Origin: Clostridia bacterium
Lineage (GTDB): Bacteria; Bacillota; Clostridia; Christensenellales; CAG-138
Length of the DNA: 36,568 nt
NCBI GenBank assembly: GCA_030533005.1
Contig: JAUNJX010000021.1
Span: 1 to 36,568 of the forward strand
Direction of reading: 5' to 3'
The notes beneath the pieces are model-generated. The model saw only the letters and a list, made by a program, of their open reading frames with translations. It made no database searches and had not been told where the DNA came from. The position numbers and the translations under genes were made by a program. Shown here one piece after another: positions 7,525 to 14,695 of the stretch. Position 1 is the stretch's first letter, and each line of letters starts with the position of its first letter.

Positions 7525-8922
7525 ATGACGAAAGCATTTATGGACGAAAACTTTCTGCTGGAAACCGAAACGGCGCGCACGCTCTACCACGCTTACGCAA
7601 AGGCCATGCCCATCATCGACTACCATTGCCACATCGATCCGGCTGAGATCATGGAAAACCGGCGCTTTGACAACATCACGCAGGCATGGCTGGGCGGCGA
7701 CCATTACAAGTGGCGGATTTTGCGCGGCAACGGCGTAGACGAGCGCTATATCACGGGCGACGCGAGCGACAGGGAGAAATTCCAGAAGTTCTCAGAGGCG
7801 CTGCCCCGCTGCATCGGCAACCCCATGTATCACTGGTGCCATCTGGAGCTCAAGACCTACTTTGGCTACGACGGTACGCTAAACGCCGATACCGCGCAGG
7901 CGGTGTGGGAGCTTTGCAACGAAAAGCTCAAGACGCTGCGCGTGCGCGACATCATCGCGCAAAGCAACGTCGCCGCCATCGGCACCACGGACGACCCCGC
8001 CGATACGCTGGTGTGGCATGAAAGGCTTGCGGCCGACCCTGATTTTCAAACCAAGGTCATCCCGAGCTATCGCCCCGATAAGGCGATCAACATCCAAAAG
8101 GAAACCTTCCTGCCCTATGTGGAAAAGCTTTCGGCGGCGGCGGGCGTGAAGATCAACGGGTTGGATGCGATGAAGCGGGCGCTTACCCAAACCGTGGAAA
8201 AATTCGTGGCGCACGGCTGCAAGGCAAGCGATCACGGGCTGGACTATATCCCCTTCCGTCCCGCTCCGGACGAGGACGTGGACACCATCCTCAAAAAAGC
8301 CCTGGCGGGGATCGAGATCACTTTGGAGGAAGCGGAAAGCTACCAGACCGCGATTCTGCTGCACCTTGGCGAAGCCTATTATGATCACAACATCGTGATG
8401 CAGCTGCATTACGGGGCGCTGCGAAACGCCAATACGGCGATGTATCAAAAGCTGGGCGCGGACACCGGGTTTGACTGCACGCAGGATACCTGCAGCACGG
8501 CGGGTATCGTGGGGCTGCTGGACGCGCTCAATCAAAAGGGCAAGCTTCCCAAGACCGTCCTCTATAGCCTAAACCCCAACGACAACGCCCAGCTTGCAAC
8601 CCTCATCGGCTGCTTTCAGGGTACAGAAATCAAGGGCAAGCTACAGCACGGCAGCGGCTGGTGGTTCAACGATACCAAGAGCGGCATGATCGCCCAGCTT
8701 ACCAACCTTGCGAATCTCGGCATCCTGGGCAACTTCATCGGCATGCTCACGGACAGCCGCAGCTTCCTTTCCTATACGCGGCACGAATACTTCCGCCGGG
8801 TGCTGTGCAACCTCTTGGGCGGATGGATCGAAAACGGCGAATATCCCGCCGACCTTCCCTTTGTGGGGAGCATGGTGCAGGATATCTGCTACAACAACGC
8901 GAACACCTATTTCTTCGGATAG
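7525..8922 (+). CDS. uxaC: Uronate isomerase
   Basis: A 465-residue amidohydrolase-fold isomerase of the usual family length (about 470). The metal-binding DYHCHID motif (H34, H36) sits near the N-terminus, and the C-terminal family stretches SLNPNDNAQ, GSGWWFND and RHEYFRRVLCNLLG are all present. It converts D-galacturonate to D-tagaturonate and D-glucuronate to D-fructuronate, the entry reaction for the operon. ATG at 7525 is chosen because the upstream in-frame start lies deep inside the preceding gene. The only nearby ribosome site is the weak AGGTAA that includes the previous stop, which suggests coupling. It is the last gene of the operon and is followed by a strong terminator. Confidence 0.95.
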   Translation: MTKAFMDENFLLETETARTLYHAYAKAMPIIDYHCHIDPAEIMENRRFDNITQAWLGGDHYKWRILRGNGVDERYITGDASDREKFQKFSEALPRCIGNPMYHWCHLELKTYFGYDGTLNADTAQAVWELCNEKLKTLRVRDIIAQSNVAAIGTTDDPADTLVWHERLAADPDFQTKVIPSYRPDKAINIQKETFLPYVEKLSAAAGVKINGLDAMKRALTQTVEKFVAHGCKASDHGLDYIPFRPAPDEDVDTILKKALAGIEITLEEAESYQTAILLHLGEAYYDHNIVMQLHYGALRNANTAMYQKLGADTGFDCTQDTCSTAGIVGLLDALNQKGKLPKTVLYSLNPNDNAQLATLIGCFQGTEIKGKLQHGSGWWFNDTKSGMIAQLTNLANLGILGNFIGMLTDSRSFLSYTRHEYFRRVLCNLLGGWIENGEYPADLPFVGSMVQDICYNNANTYFFG

Positions 8923-8936
8923 TTCCTCCAAAAAGC

Positions 8937-8968
8937 AAAAGGGCCGTCACGGGAGCGACGGCCCTTTT
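8937..8968. terminator. Bidirectional terminator between uxaC and the MFS gene
   Basis: Twelve-bp arms AAAAGGGCCGTC (8937-8948) and GACGGCCCTTTT (8957-8968) enclose an 8-nt loop. T runs follow on both strands, so it ends the uronate operon (+) and the convergent MFS transcript (-). Confidence 0.85.
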
Positions 8969-8980
8969 GCGTATCCGCGA

Positions 8981-10150
8981 TCACGCAGCTTCCTTCTTTT
9001 TGTTTTCCCGGGAAATAAGCACGAGCAGCAGCACCGTGACGCCCACCGCGACGGACACCGTGCTCATGCCGGCAAATATGCCGAAGCTGTCGGCCACAAG
9101 GCCGATAATGGAGGGCATGAGGATGGAGCCGAGGCTTGCGATCGGCAGCATGACGCTCCACGCAAAGGGCTCCCGTTTGATCAGATCGCCGGAGCAGGAT
9201 ACGACCGTGGGATAAATGCCCGCCATGGAAAGGCCAAAGCCGATGATGCCCACGAGCACCATGGGCAGCGTGCGCCCAAAGAGCAACACGGCAAAGAAGA
9301 ACGCGAAGCCGCCGCCCATGAAGCAGAGCAGCCGGCTGCGGGGATAGCGCCCGGAAAGCCACGCGACGCTCAACCGCCCCGTCAGGATCAAAAGCCAGAG
9401 CACGCTTGCCATGGTCTGTGCAAGCGAGGCGCTTAAAATGCCCGCGTCCTGCAAATAGGTCACAAGCCAGCCGATCACGCCCTGTTCGGCGCAAAGATAG
9501 CAGAACAGCGCGGCCGTGCCCAGCACAAAGCTCTTTTCCTTGAGAAAGGAGAGGTCGCGCGCCTTATTTTGCCGCACGGCCGTTGTTTCCGAAAGAGGGA
9601 TATTCGCATAGAGCAGCATGCAAAGCAGGGAGAGGCCGATCATGAGAAAGCATATGCTTTTCCAGCCGGCTGGGTCGTTATGGGTGCAAAACACCACCAG
9701 CAGCGGCATGATGAGCGCGCCCACGGCAAAGGCCGCGTGGATGACGTTGAGCGCCCATGCCTTGCCCGGCACCGCTTCATTGATGGTAACATTGGTGAAA
9801 TTGGAGGAGGCGCCCCGCGCAAGGCCGGAGGAGAGGAAGGCTGCGGCAAGCAGAAAGGGCGCGGAAAAGCTTGCGAGGATCAGATAGGCAAAAAGCATAA
9901 AAACCGAGAAGAACAGCATGCTTTTTCTTCTGCCGATGGAAAAAGCCAGCATGCCGCTAAAAAAGCTGGAAAACAGGTTGCCTACCGAATGCAGGCTCAA
10001 GAGCATCCCGCTAAAGTCGTAGCTCAGCTCGTAGTCGTCCCGTATAAAGGGCAGAAGCGACCCTATGGACAGCGCCATCATGCCGGTGACGGCAAAGGCG
10101 ATACAGCAGAATAGAAACTGCTTTTTCTGGGTCGGCGTCAACTGGAACAT
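8981..10150 (-). CDS. Major facilitator superfamily transporter
   Basis: A 389-residue membrane protein with about 12 hydrophobic segments and a hydrophilic middle loop (SETTAVRQNKARDLSFLKEK) dividing two six-helix halves, as in the MFS. A GRRKS motif after the second or third helix matches the conserved MFS loop 2-3. The start at 10150 (MFQLTPTQKK) is preferred over upstream starts because a GAGG site lies 7 bases ahead and a promoter ends further upstream. The overall look resembles the FucP/sugar-proton symporter side of the MFS, but the substrate cannot be read. It converges on the uronate operon without sharing its promoter, so a role in uronate uptake is only possible. Confidence 0.85.
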   Translation of the reverse strand: MFQLTPTQKKQFLFCCIAFAVTGMMALSIGSLLPFIRDDYELSYDFSGMLLSLHSVGNLFSSFFSGMLAFSIGRRKSMLFFSVFMLFAYLILASFSAPFLLAAAFLSSGLARGASSNFTNVTINEAVPGKAWALNVIHAAFAVGALIMPLLVVFCTHNDPAGWKSICFLMIGLSLLCMLLYANIPLSETTAVRQNKARDLSFLKEKSFVLGTAALFCYLCAEQGVIGWLVTYLQDAGILSASLAQTMASVLWLLILTGRLSVAWLSGRYPRSRLLCFMGGGFAFFFAVLLFGRTLPMVLVGIIGFGLSMAGIYPTVVSCSGDLIKREPFAWSVMLPIASLGSILMPSIIGLVADSFGIFAGMSTVSVAVGVTVLLLVLISRENKKKEAA

Positions 10151-10215
10151 ATATACCTCACAGCATTTGTAATAGGGATGGCGCATGCGTAAGCGCCACA
10201 TCGCCAAACTCACTT

Positions 10216-10244
10216 ATTGTACACCTGAAATAAGCGTCCCGCAA
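10216..10244 (-). promoter_or_regulatory. Probable promoter of the MFS gene
   Basis: On the minus strand, TTGCGG (10239-10244) and TACAAT (10216-10221) are 17 bp apart. The -10 matches 5 of 6 bases; the -35 is weak (3 of 6). The -35 lies inside the stem of the hairpin at 10234-10256. Confidence 0.5.
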
Positions 10245-10263
10245 GGCGCGGGACGCGTTTTTT
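10234..10263 (+). terminator. Terminator-like hairpin upstream of the MFS promoter
   Basis: Nine-bp arms GCGTCCCGC (10234-10242) and GCGGGACGC (10248-10256), a 5-nt loop, then GTTTTTT on the plus strand. No plus-strand gene ends here. It may stop antisense readthrough into the divergent side, or the dyad may itself be a protein-binding site overlapping the MFS -35 element. Confidence 0.5.
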
Positions 10264-10325
10264 CGGCAAGCTTTACAAGGGCTTTCCCGGCCGTGAAAAG
10301 CTCTATGCGCGCGGGGCGCGTTTTG

Positions 10326-11195
10326 CTAAAACAGGCGGAGCTGCTCGCCGGAGAAGCTGTCCGTAAACCTGTGCAGCCATGCGAAGATCTCATCGGGCTT
10401 ATACATCATGCCGTGCCTGCGGCATACCGTCACAAAGCTGCGCGTGAGCGCGTCGCTGTTGGGGCTTGCGCATACATAGCTTTGGCCGAAGGCGCGCGTG
10501 TAGCGCGCTTTCATGCCGGGGAAATGCTCGTCCAGCTTTTGGTAGAAGTATTCCCGGTTGCCCTGGCGCAGCGTCACGCCCATGCCGAAGTTCAAAATGC
10601 CCGCGACCGCCGCTTCCAAGCAGTAATCCAGTATCCCTAAGAGGTTTTCCTCCGTGTCGTTGATAAAGGGCAGTATGGGGCAAAGCCATACCACCGTGGG
10701 AATGCCCTCGTCCCGCAGGATGTTAAGCACCTCCGCGCGGCGTCTTGTTGTGCAAACATGCGGCTCCAGAACGCGGCAAAGCGCCTCGTCATAGGTGGTA
10801 AGCGTCATTTGCACGACGCATCTTGTTTTGTGGTTGATGCTTTTTAGAAGATCGAGATCGCGCAGCACAAGATCGGATTTGGTGATCAGCGTAAAGCCGA
10901 AGCCGTATTTTTCCGCAAGCGCAAGACTGCGCCGCGTGATCTGCTCCGTGGCTTCGATGGGCAGGTACGGGTCGCACATGGAGCCCGTGCCGATCATGCA
11001 ACGGCTGCGCTTGCGCCTAAGCGCTTCGCCTAAAAGCTGCGGGGCGTTTTGCTTGACCTCCACATCCTCAAACGCATGCGCCATGCCGTAGCACAAACTC
11101 CGGGAATCGCAATAGATACAGCCGTGGGTACAGCCGCGATAAGGGTTCATGCCGTTTTTGGGAGAAAGTATGGTCTTGGCGTCCTTATAGTGCAT
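10326..11195 (-). CDS. Radical SAM protein, spore photoproduct lyase-like family
   Basis: A 289-residue radical SAM enzyme with the cluster motif C22-x3-C26-x2-C29 (CTHGCIYC) preceded by NPYRG. This is the hallmark of the Rv2578c/SPL-like group often annotated as a DNA repair photolyase. A GTGSMCDPYLPIE stretch follows the motif, as in that group. The biochemical function of these short members is not established, and true spore photoproduct lyase is longer and differs in sequence. Start ATG has GGAG five bases ahead. It is not obviously in an operon with its neighbours. Confidence 0.85.
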   Translation of the reverse strand: MHYKDAKTILSPKNGMNPYRGCTHGCIYCDSRSLCYGMAHAFEDVEVKQNAPQLLGEALRRKRSRCMIGTGSMCDPYLPIEATEQITRRSLALAEKYGFGFTLITKSDLVLRDLDLLKSINHKTRCVVQMTLTTYDEALCRVLEPHVCTTRRRAEVLNILRDEGIPTVVWLCPILPFINDTEENLLGILDYCLEAAVAGILNFGMGVTLRQGNREYFYQKLDEHFPGMKARYTRAFGQSYVCASPNSDALTRSFVTVCRRHGMMYKPDEIFAWLHRFTDSFSGEQLRLF

Positions 11196-11243
11196 GGGGT
11201 CTCCAAACGCGGATCGTATCGGCGCGGCGTCGGATCGATTCAG

Positions 11244-12044
11244 CTATTTCTGATAGTTTGCCAGATAATATGCCAACGCGTTCTCGTAGGTCTGATCCTT
11301 CGCGTCGGGGTATACCTTTTTATACGCATTCAGGTTTTCGCCGTCCAGCACGTTGTATACGGCGGAGGTGGCGTCTACACTGTCTGTTTTGATGGTCGCT
11401 TCGGATACGCAGTAGGTGCCGGTGTTGAAATTATAGCGCATGGTGAGCACCTTTTGGCCTATGCTCATGCTGCTGATGTCCTGCATCGACCAGTAGAGGA
11501 TGGAGGAGGCGGCGTTTTTCCCGGGCACATAGCGCCAGGATTCGGCGCCCATGGCGTTGAGGTCGATGCCGTCGGCGGCAAGCTTGGCAAGAAGCGCCTT
11601 GGTCGCGCTGTCATCCGTGCCGGAAGCGCCGGAATCCAGCTTGCTTCTGCCGCCAATGGCCTCGTCGATATCCTTCTTGAGCGTATCCAGCGTCTGCTGA
11701 TCGGCAAAGCTTCCGCCGGTATGCTTGCTGCACGCGATCACGGCGATGCCGTCCTTGTTGAGCCGGGCGGAGATCGTGCCGCCGGAGGGGCACACATAAT
11801 CATCCTTATAGGAGGAAACGTCAATGGTGCTGTTGTCCGCGCCCAGCGTGATCGATGCGGGAGCAGCCGTGTAGGAGGTGGTCAGTACGCTTTGCAGGCT
11901 CCGCCGGTTGGCCATGCAAACAGCGGCGCGCGTTTTCTCAAGCTGGGTTGAGAAAACCGGAATAGCGACTGCGACAAGGATGCCGATGATGGCGACGACG
12001 ATGAGCATCTCCATCAGGGTAAACCCTCTGCGTTTTCTATCCAT
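11244..12044 (-). CDS. Type IV pilin-like / pseudopilin protein
   Basis: A 266-residue protein with a class III prepilin leader: a short basic MDRKRRG followed by FTLMEMLIVVAIIGILVAVAIPVF. This gives the expected cleavage after G7, with glutamate at mature position 5 and a hydrophobic N-terminal helix. The remainder is soluble with two Cys (in YVCPSGG and IACSKHTGG) that could pair. ATG at 12044 is fixed by a perfect AAAGGAGG eight bases upstream. No prepilin peptidase, pilus ATPase or inner-membrane assembly gene lies nearby, so it depends on machinery encoded elsewhere. Candidate roles are competence pilus, surface pilus or a pseudopilus. Confidence 0.85.
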   Translation of the reverse strand: MDRKRRGFTLMEMLIVVAIIGILVAVAIPVFSTQLEKTRAAVCMANRRSLQSVLTTSYTAAPASITLGADNSTIDVSSYKDDYVCPSGGTISARLNKDGIAVIACSKHTGGSFADQQTLDTLKKDIDEAIGGRSKLDSGASGTDDSATKALLAKLAADGIDLNAMGAESWRYVPGKNAASSILYWSMQDISSMSIGQKVLTMRYNFNTGTYCVSEATIKTDSVDATSAVYNVLDGENLNAYKKVYPDAKDQTYENALAYYLANYQK

Positions 12045-12075
12045 ATCAATAGCCTCCTTTTCGACGTCCATCCTT

Positions 12076-12104
12076 AGTATAACATCGACAAAAGACGGGG
12101 GCAA
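12076..12104 (-). promoter_or_regulatory. Promoter of the pilin-like gene
   Basis: On the minus strand TTGCCC (12099-12104) and TATACT (12076-12081) are separated by 17 bp, just upstream of the strong ribosome site. The pilin gene therefore appears to be a single-gene transcript, separate from the upstream methyltransferase-like gene that ends at 12120. Confidence 0.6.
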
Positions 12105-12119
12105 CTAAAGCTTTACGCG

Positions 12120-13001
12120 CTAAAGATAACATGCCATCGTCTTTTCGATCCAGTAAGCATGCACGGCGGCCGGGGCAAGCGCCTCAAGCTGCTTCATGCG
12201 CGTATAGAGCGGCAGGCCGTCGCCCGCGTCATGCCAAAGGTCGGTGAAGATAAAATCGTGCTCCTCCTTGGGGTAGTGCGCCTGCGCATAGGCGAACGCG
12301 TCGTCCTGCACGATGTTGAGCTTGCCTCCCTGCGAAAACTGCGGCAGGATATGCGCTTGGAACAGCGCGATCACAGACGGATTCTGTTCCACCACCGTCA
12401 CGCGCGTGACCTCCGGCCGCAGGCTCGCCATGTACGCGAAATACCCAAGCCCCAGCCCAAAGGTCAGCACGCGACCCTTTGCCTGCGCGATAACGTCCGC
12501 CATGGTGTTGATCTCGTTGGGGGTGACGCTCATCCAAAGCCGGCCGTTTTCCAGGATGGCGGGATAAGGGAACGCTTCGTTGAAATAGCCGATCTGCGGT
12601 ATCTGCCTGCCGTCAGGCAGGGAGAGGATGTCGTCGCAGACGAAGGCTTCAAAGCCCGCGTACGCGTCATAGCGAAGCGTTATGCCGCCGCTTTGCGCTT
12701 CCGGCAGGCGGATGGCGCGATAGTAAGGATTTTGCATATAATCGGCGGGGCGAAGGTGATGGAGCATCGCGGGAAAGTACGCGTGGTAGAACGCCTTGTC
12801 CGAAGGCGCGTCCATGTCAAGCCCCATTGCGGACGCGAGCAGCAGCGCATACGCCGTTTCCCGCCCTACGCCGCTTTCACAGAGCGCATCCAGCATATCC
12901 TTTTGAATAAACGTTGGCCTGTATACAAGGTATTGGCGCAGCAACGCCAGTATGCGCCTGTTGTCCCGCGCGATCTGTTCGCTTGCGGTGCGGTCTGCCA
13001 T
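12120..13001 (-). CDS. SAM-dependent methyltransferase-like protein of unknown target
   Basis: A 293-residue protein. The C-terminal half has a Rossmann methyltransferase/spermidine-synthase-like core: motif I VLTFGLGLGYFAYMASL followed by an acidic residue at the end of strand 2 (VTVVEQNPSV), then NIVQDDAFAYA and FIFTDLW. The N-terminal 120 residues are helical and of no recognised family. The start MADRTASEQ at 13001 has AAGG immediately ahead and AGGGG a little further up; an upstream in-frame start lacks a ribosome site. Substrate is unknown. Genes like this are found in Clostridia as conserved hypotheticals. It is probably transcribed alone or with weak linkage to the LysM gene upstream. 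Confidence 0.7.
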   Translation of the reverse strand: MADRTASEQIARDNRRILALLRQYLVYRPTFIQKDMLDALCESGVGRETAYALLLASAMGLDMDAPSDKAFYHAYFPAMLHHLRPADYMQNPYYRAIRLPEAQSGGITLRYDAYAGFEAFVCDDILSLPDGRQIPQIGYFNEAFPYPAILENGRLWMSVTPNEINTMADVIAQAKGRVLTFGLGLGYFAYMASLRPEVTRVTVVEQNPSVIALFQAHILPQFSQGGKLNIVQDDAFAYAQAHYPKEEHDFIFTDLWHDAGDGLPLYTRMKQLEALAPAAVHAYWIEKTMACYL

Positions 13002-13128
13002 CCTTATGCCCCTCTCCCTGCTGCGATAAACCGGCGCGTGGTTGCCCAAGCGCCGGATGCTGTGCTTTGTTTTCGGTTTTGTGCCCTGTTATTGTAGCAG
13101 ATTTCGGCGAATATGCAAGCGTCCTGCA

Positions 13129-13341
13129 TCAGCCAAGCGGGATCAAGAGTCTTCGCCCCGGCTCCAGCAGGGCGTTTTCGATGCGGTTCAGGCGCAGCAG
13201 GCTTTCCTCCGAAACGTTGAAGCGGCTGGCCACGGTGGAAAGGGTATCGCCCTGCACGGCGATGTAGCAGATGCACAGCGCCTCGCGCGCGTTGTCCGCT
13301 TGCTTCGTATGCCGCTGGGCGGTGTTGTTCTTCTGTTCCAT
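13129..13341 (-). CDS. Small LysM-domain protein
   Basis: A 70-residue protein consisting of a short polar N-terminus and one LysM domain (about residues 26-69: YIAVQGDTLSTVASRFNVSEESLLRLN, ending in the LEPGRRLLIP strand typical of LysM). It lacks a signal peptide or membrane segment, so either it works inside the cell or forespore (as SafA- or SpoVID-type LysM proteins do) or it is exported with help. The ATG has AGGAGG ahead, but that site is buried in a long hairpin (see 13344-13403). The adjacent upstream gene ends only 63 bases before it. Confidence 0.8.
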   Translation of the reverse strand: MEQKNNTAQRHTKQADNAREALCICYIAVQGDTLSTVASRFNVSEESLLRLNRIENALLEPGRRLLIPLG

Positions 13342-13343
13342 AA

Positions 13344-13403
13344 CCCCATACCTCCTTCGGGAACTCGTTGTTCCATGCCTTTATACGCCGAAGGGTATGG
13401 GTT
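13344..13403 (-). promoter_or_regulatory. Hairpin sequestering the LysM-gene ribosome binding site
   Basis: In the minus-strand RNA, CCCATACC+CTTCGG (complement of 13388-13401) can pair with CCGAAG+GGTATGGG (complement of 13345-13360), leaving only a 2-nt bulge. A second nested hairpin GGAAC/GTTCC (13360-13374) sits in the loop. The 3' arm contains the AGGAGG ribosome site and ends just before the ATG. The 5' arm begins next to the stop codon of the upstream gene at 13405, so ribosomes finishing that gene could open it. Confidence 0.6.
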
Positions 13404-13404
13404 G

Positions 13405-13671
13405 TTAGCCGCGTCTGCCCGTTGTGTCCATTTTCTGTGCCAACGCAAGCACTTCCTCCCCCAGCGCCTCGACCGTGCGGCTTTGCGCAAGCACAGCGGG
13501 ACTTGTAAGGCGGCCTGTCTGCGCCATGGACGCGGCGGCAAGTTTTTCAAGCTCCTTTTGCGCGGCAAGAAAGCGCTGGTAGATATCGTTGTTTTGCAAT
13601 GCCGCCCTGACGGCGGGGGAGAGGGTGGAAAGGTAGTCGTAGATGGGCGCAGGGATTGGATGCTTTTTCAT
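13405..13671 (-). CDS. Small helical protein of unknown function
   Basis: An 88-residue hypothetical protein, starting MKKHPIPAPIYDYLSTLSP. The middle (about residues 25-60) is rich in Ala, Leu, Glu and Gln and looks helical or weakly coiled-coil. No domain is recognised. ATG at 13671 is preferred to the one 12 bases upstream because GAGGTG sits at the right distance. It is transcribed divergently from the XRE regulator cluster from repeat-rich promoter DNA and precedes the LysM gene, with probable translational coupling. Confidence 0.65.
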   Translation of the reverse strand: MKKHPIPAPIYDYLSTLSPAVRAALQNNDIYQRFLAAQKELEKLAAASMAQTGRLTSPAVLAQSRTVEALGEEVLALAQKMDTTGRRG

Positions 13672-13703
13672 TGGACACCTCACAGGCAGTTTTATGACGA
13701 AAC

Positions 13704-13761
13704 ATATCTATCATAGTAGATATTATAACTATTATAGATGATGTATAGCAACGATAGCAAC
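13704..13761. promoter_or_regulatory. Divergent operator/promoter region with nested repeats
   Basis: Contains ATATCTA-N6-TAGATAT (13704-13723); two copies of CTATYATAG (13708-13716 and 13729-13737) exactly 21 bp apart; and ATAGCAAC twice with a 9-bp period (13745-13752 and 13754-13761). On the minus strand this yields two overlapping promoters of identical design, each TTGCTA-N18-TATAAT: -35 at 13755-13760 with -10 at 13731-13736, and -35 at 13746-13751 with -10 at 13722-13727. The CTATYATAG dyads overlap the -10 boxes, which fits repression by the adjacent XRE protein. Confidence 0.6.
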
Positions 13762-13793
13762 ACCTACAATAAAAACGATAGGAGGTGTTGCCA

Positions 13794-14123
13794 ATGCCGG
13801 ATACGTCAACGAAGGAGATCGGTGCGCGCGTGCGAAAGCGCCGGGAGGAATTGGGGCTTACCCGTGAAAAGATGGCGGAGTTAGCGGGCTTGTCCGTGCA
13901 ATTTGCCGCGTCTATCGAGCTGGGAAAGCAGCGCATGACCACAGAAAGCCTTGCCAAGGTTTGCCGGGCGCTGAACATCTCGGCGGACTATATCCTGTTT
14001 GGCAGTGATCGGCCCGTTCCGGCGCACGACCTGAACGCCATGCTCACACCCCTTGATAAGCGGGAACGTGAACAGGCGGAGCAGCTGTTGGCAATTTTTG
14101 TACATGCGGTTGCAAAACGGTAA
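13794..14123 (+). CDS. XRE-family transcriptional regulator
   Basis: A 109-residue protein with a Cro/C1-type helix-turn-helix over about residues 8-66 (IGARVRKRREELGLTREKMAELAGLSVQFAASIELGKQ...) and a short C-terminal helix (LDKREREQAEQLLAIFVHAV) that could dimerise. ATG at 13794 sits 8 bases after AGGAGG; the in-frame GTG that overlaps this site is rejected. It is the first of three small XRE genes and is divergent from the 88-residue hypothetical gene, with operator-like repeats between them. Target genes beyond its own region are unknown. Confidence 0.85.
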   Translation: MPDTSTKEIGARVRKRREELGLTREKMAELAGLSVQFAASIELGKQRMTTESLAKVCRALNISADYILFGSDRPVPAHDLNAMLTPLDKREREQAEQLLAIFVHAVAKR

Positions 14124-14156
14124 GCGGCATGCCGTTATCTGCTAAGTAAAGGGAAT

Positions 14157-14399
14157 ATGGATACAAGAGAAGCGATTGCCGCAAGAATCAAGGAATTGTG
14201 CATAGAGCGCGGTATAACGCCCAATGGACTAAGCTATATAGCCGCAGTTCCGCAATCCACCATCAAAAGCATACTCAACGGCGAAACCCGGAATCCGGGC
14301 GCCGTTACCATAAAAAAGCTGTGCGACGGGTTTGATATCACCATCAAAGATTTTTTTGACGATCCGCGCTTTGCGGAATTGGAGCAGGAGATCAAATGA
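14157..14399 (+). CDS. Small XRE-family DNA-binding protein
   Basis: An 80-residue protein that is essentially a single Cro/C1 helix-turn-helix (IAARIKELCIERGITPNGLSYIAAVPQSTIKSILNG), followed by the TIKKLCDGFDITIKDFFDDPRF tail common to minimal Firmicutes XRE proteins. The ribosome site (AAAGGG) is moderate. The stop overlaps the next gene's ATG (ATGA), so the two are coupled. Likely a regulator acting with its neighbours. Confidence 0.8.
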   Translation: MDTREAIAARIKELCIERGITPNGLSYIAAVPQSTIKSILNGETRNPGAVTIKKLCDGFDITIKDFFDDPRFAELEQEIK

Positions 14400-14638
14400 C
14401 GCAATATATTTTGCAGGATATCAACATCGGCGCGAACATCCTTGCCCTGCGAAAGCAGCGGAAGCTGACGCAGGAGCAGGTCGTGGCGAAAATGCAGCTT
14501 ATGGGAAGCAACATGTCAAGATCGACCTACTCCAAGATCGAAACCGGGACGCGCAACATCAAAGCCAGCGACCTGATGGCGCTTAAGATTGTGTTCAAGG
14601 TTTCGTATGATGCGTTTTTTGAGGCAATCGATGCATAA
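14396..14638 (+). CDS. Small XRE-family DNA-binding protein
   Basis: An 80-residue protein with a Cro/C1 helix-turn-helix (NIGANILALRKQRKLTQEQVVAKM) and a second half YSKIETGTRNIKASDLMALKIVF typical of the fold. The start overlaps the previous gene by four bases. It is the last of three consecutive XRE genes and is followed by a terminator. The three differ from one another, so this is not a recent tandem duplication. No phage, integrase or toxin gene accompanies them. Confidence 0.8.
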   Translation: MTQYILQDINIGANILALRKQRKLTQEQVVAKMQLMGSNMSRSTYSKIETGTRNIKASDLMALKIVFKVSYDAFFEAIDA

Positions 14639-14641
14639 CAA

Positions 14642-14667
14642 AAGCCACGGCGAACCCGCCGCGGCTT
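14642..14667. terminator. Terminator between the XRE operon and the thioesterase gene
   Basis: Arms AAGCC-A-CGGCG (14642-14652) and CGCCG-C-GGCTT (14657-14667) have a single internal mismatch and a 4-nt loop. CTTTCTT follows on the plus strand and TTGTT on the minus. It can serve both convergent transcripts. Confidence 0.65.
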
Positions 14668-14695
14668 CTTTCTTGCTGCTTATCACCCTTTGCGC

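Noticed and set aside
13129..14667. Prophage or integrative element
   Set aside because: XRE proteins and operator repeats look phage-like, but there is no integrase, recombinase, structural gene, toxin or flanking direct repeat.
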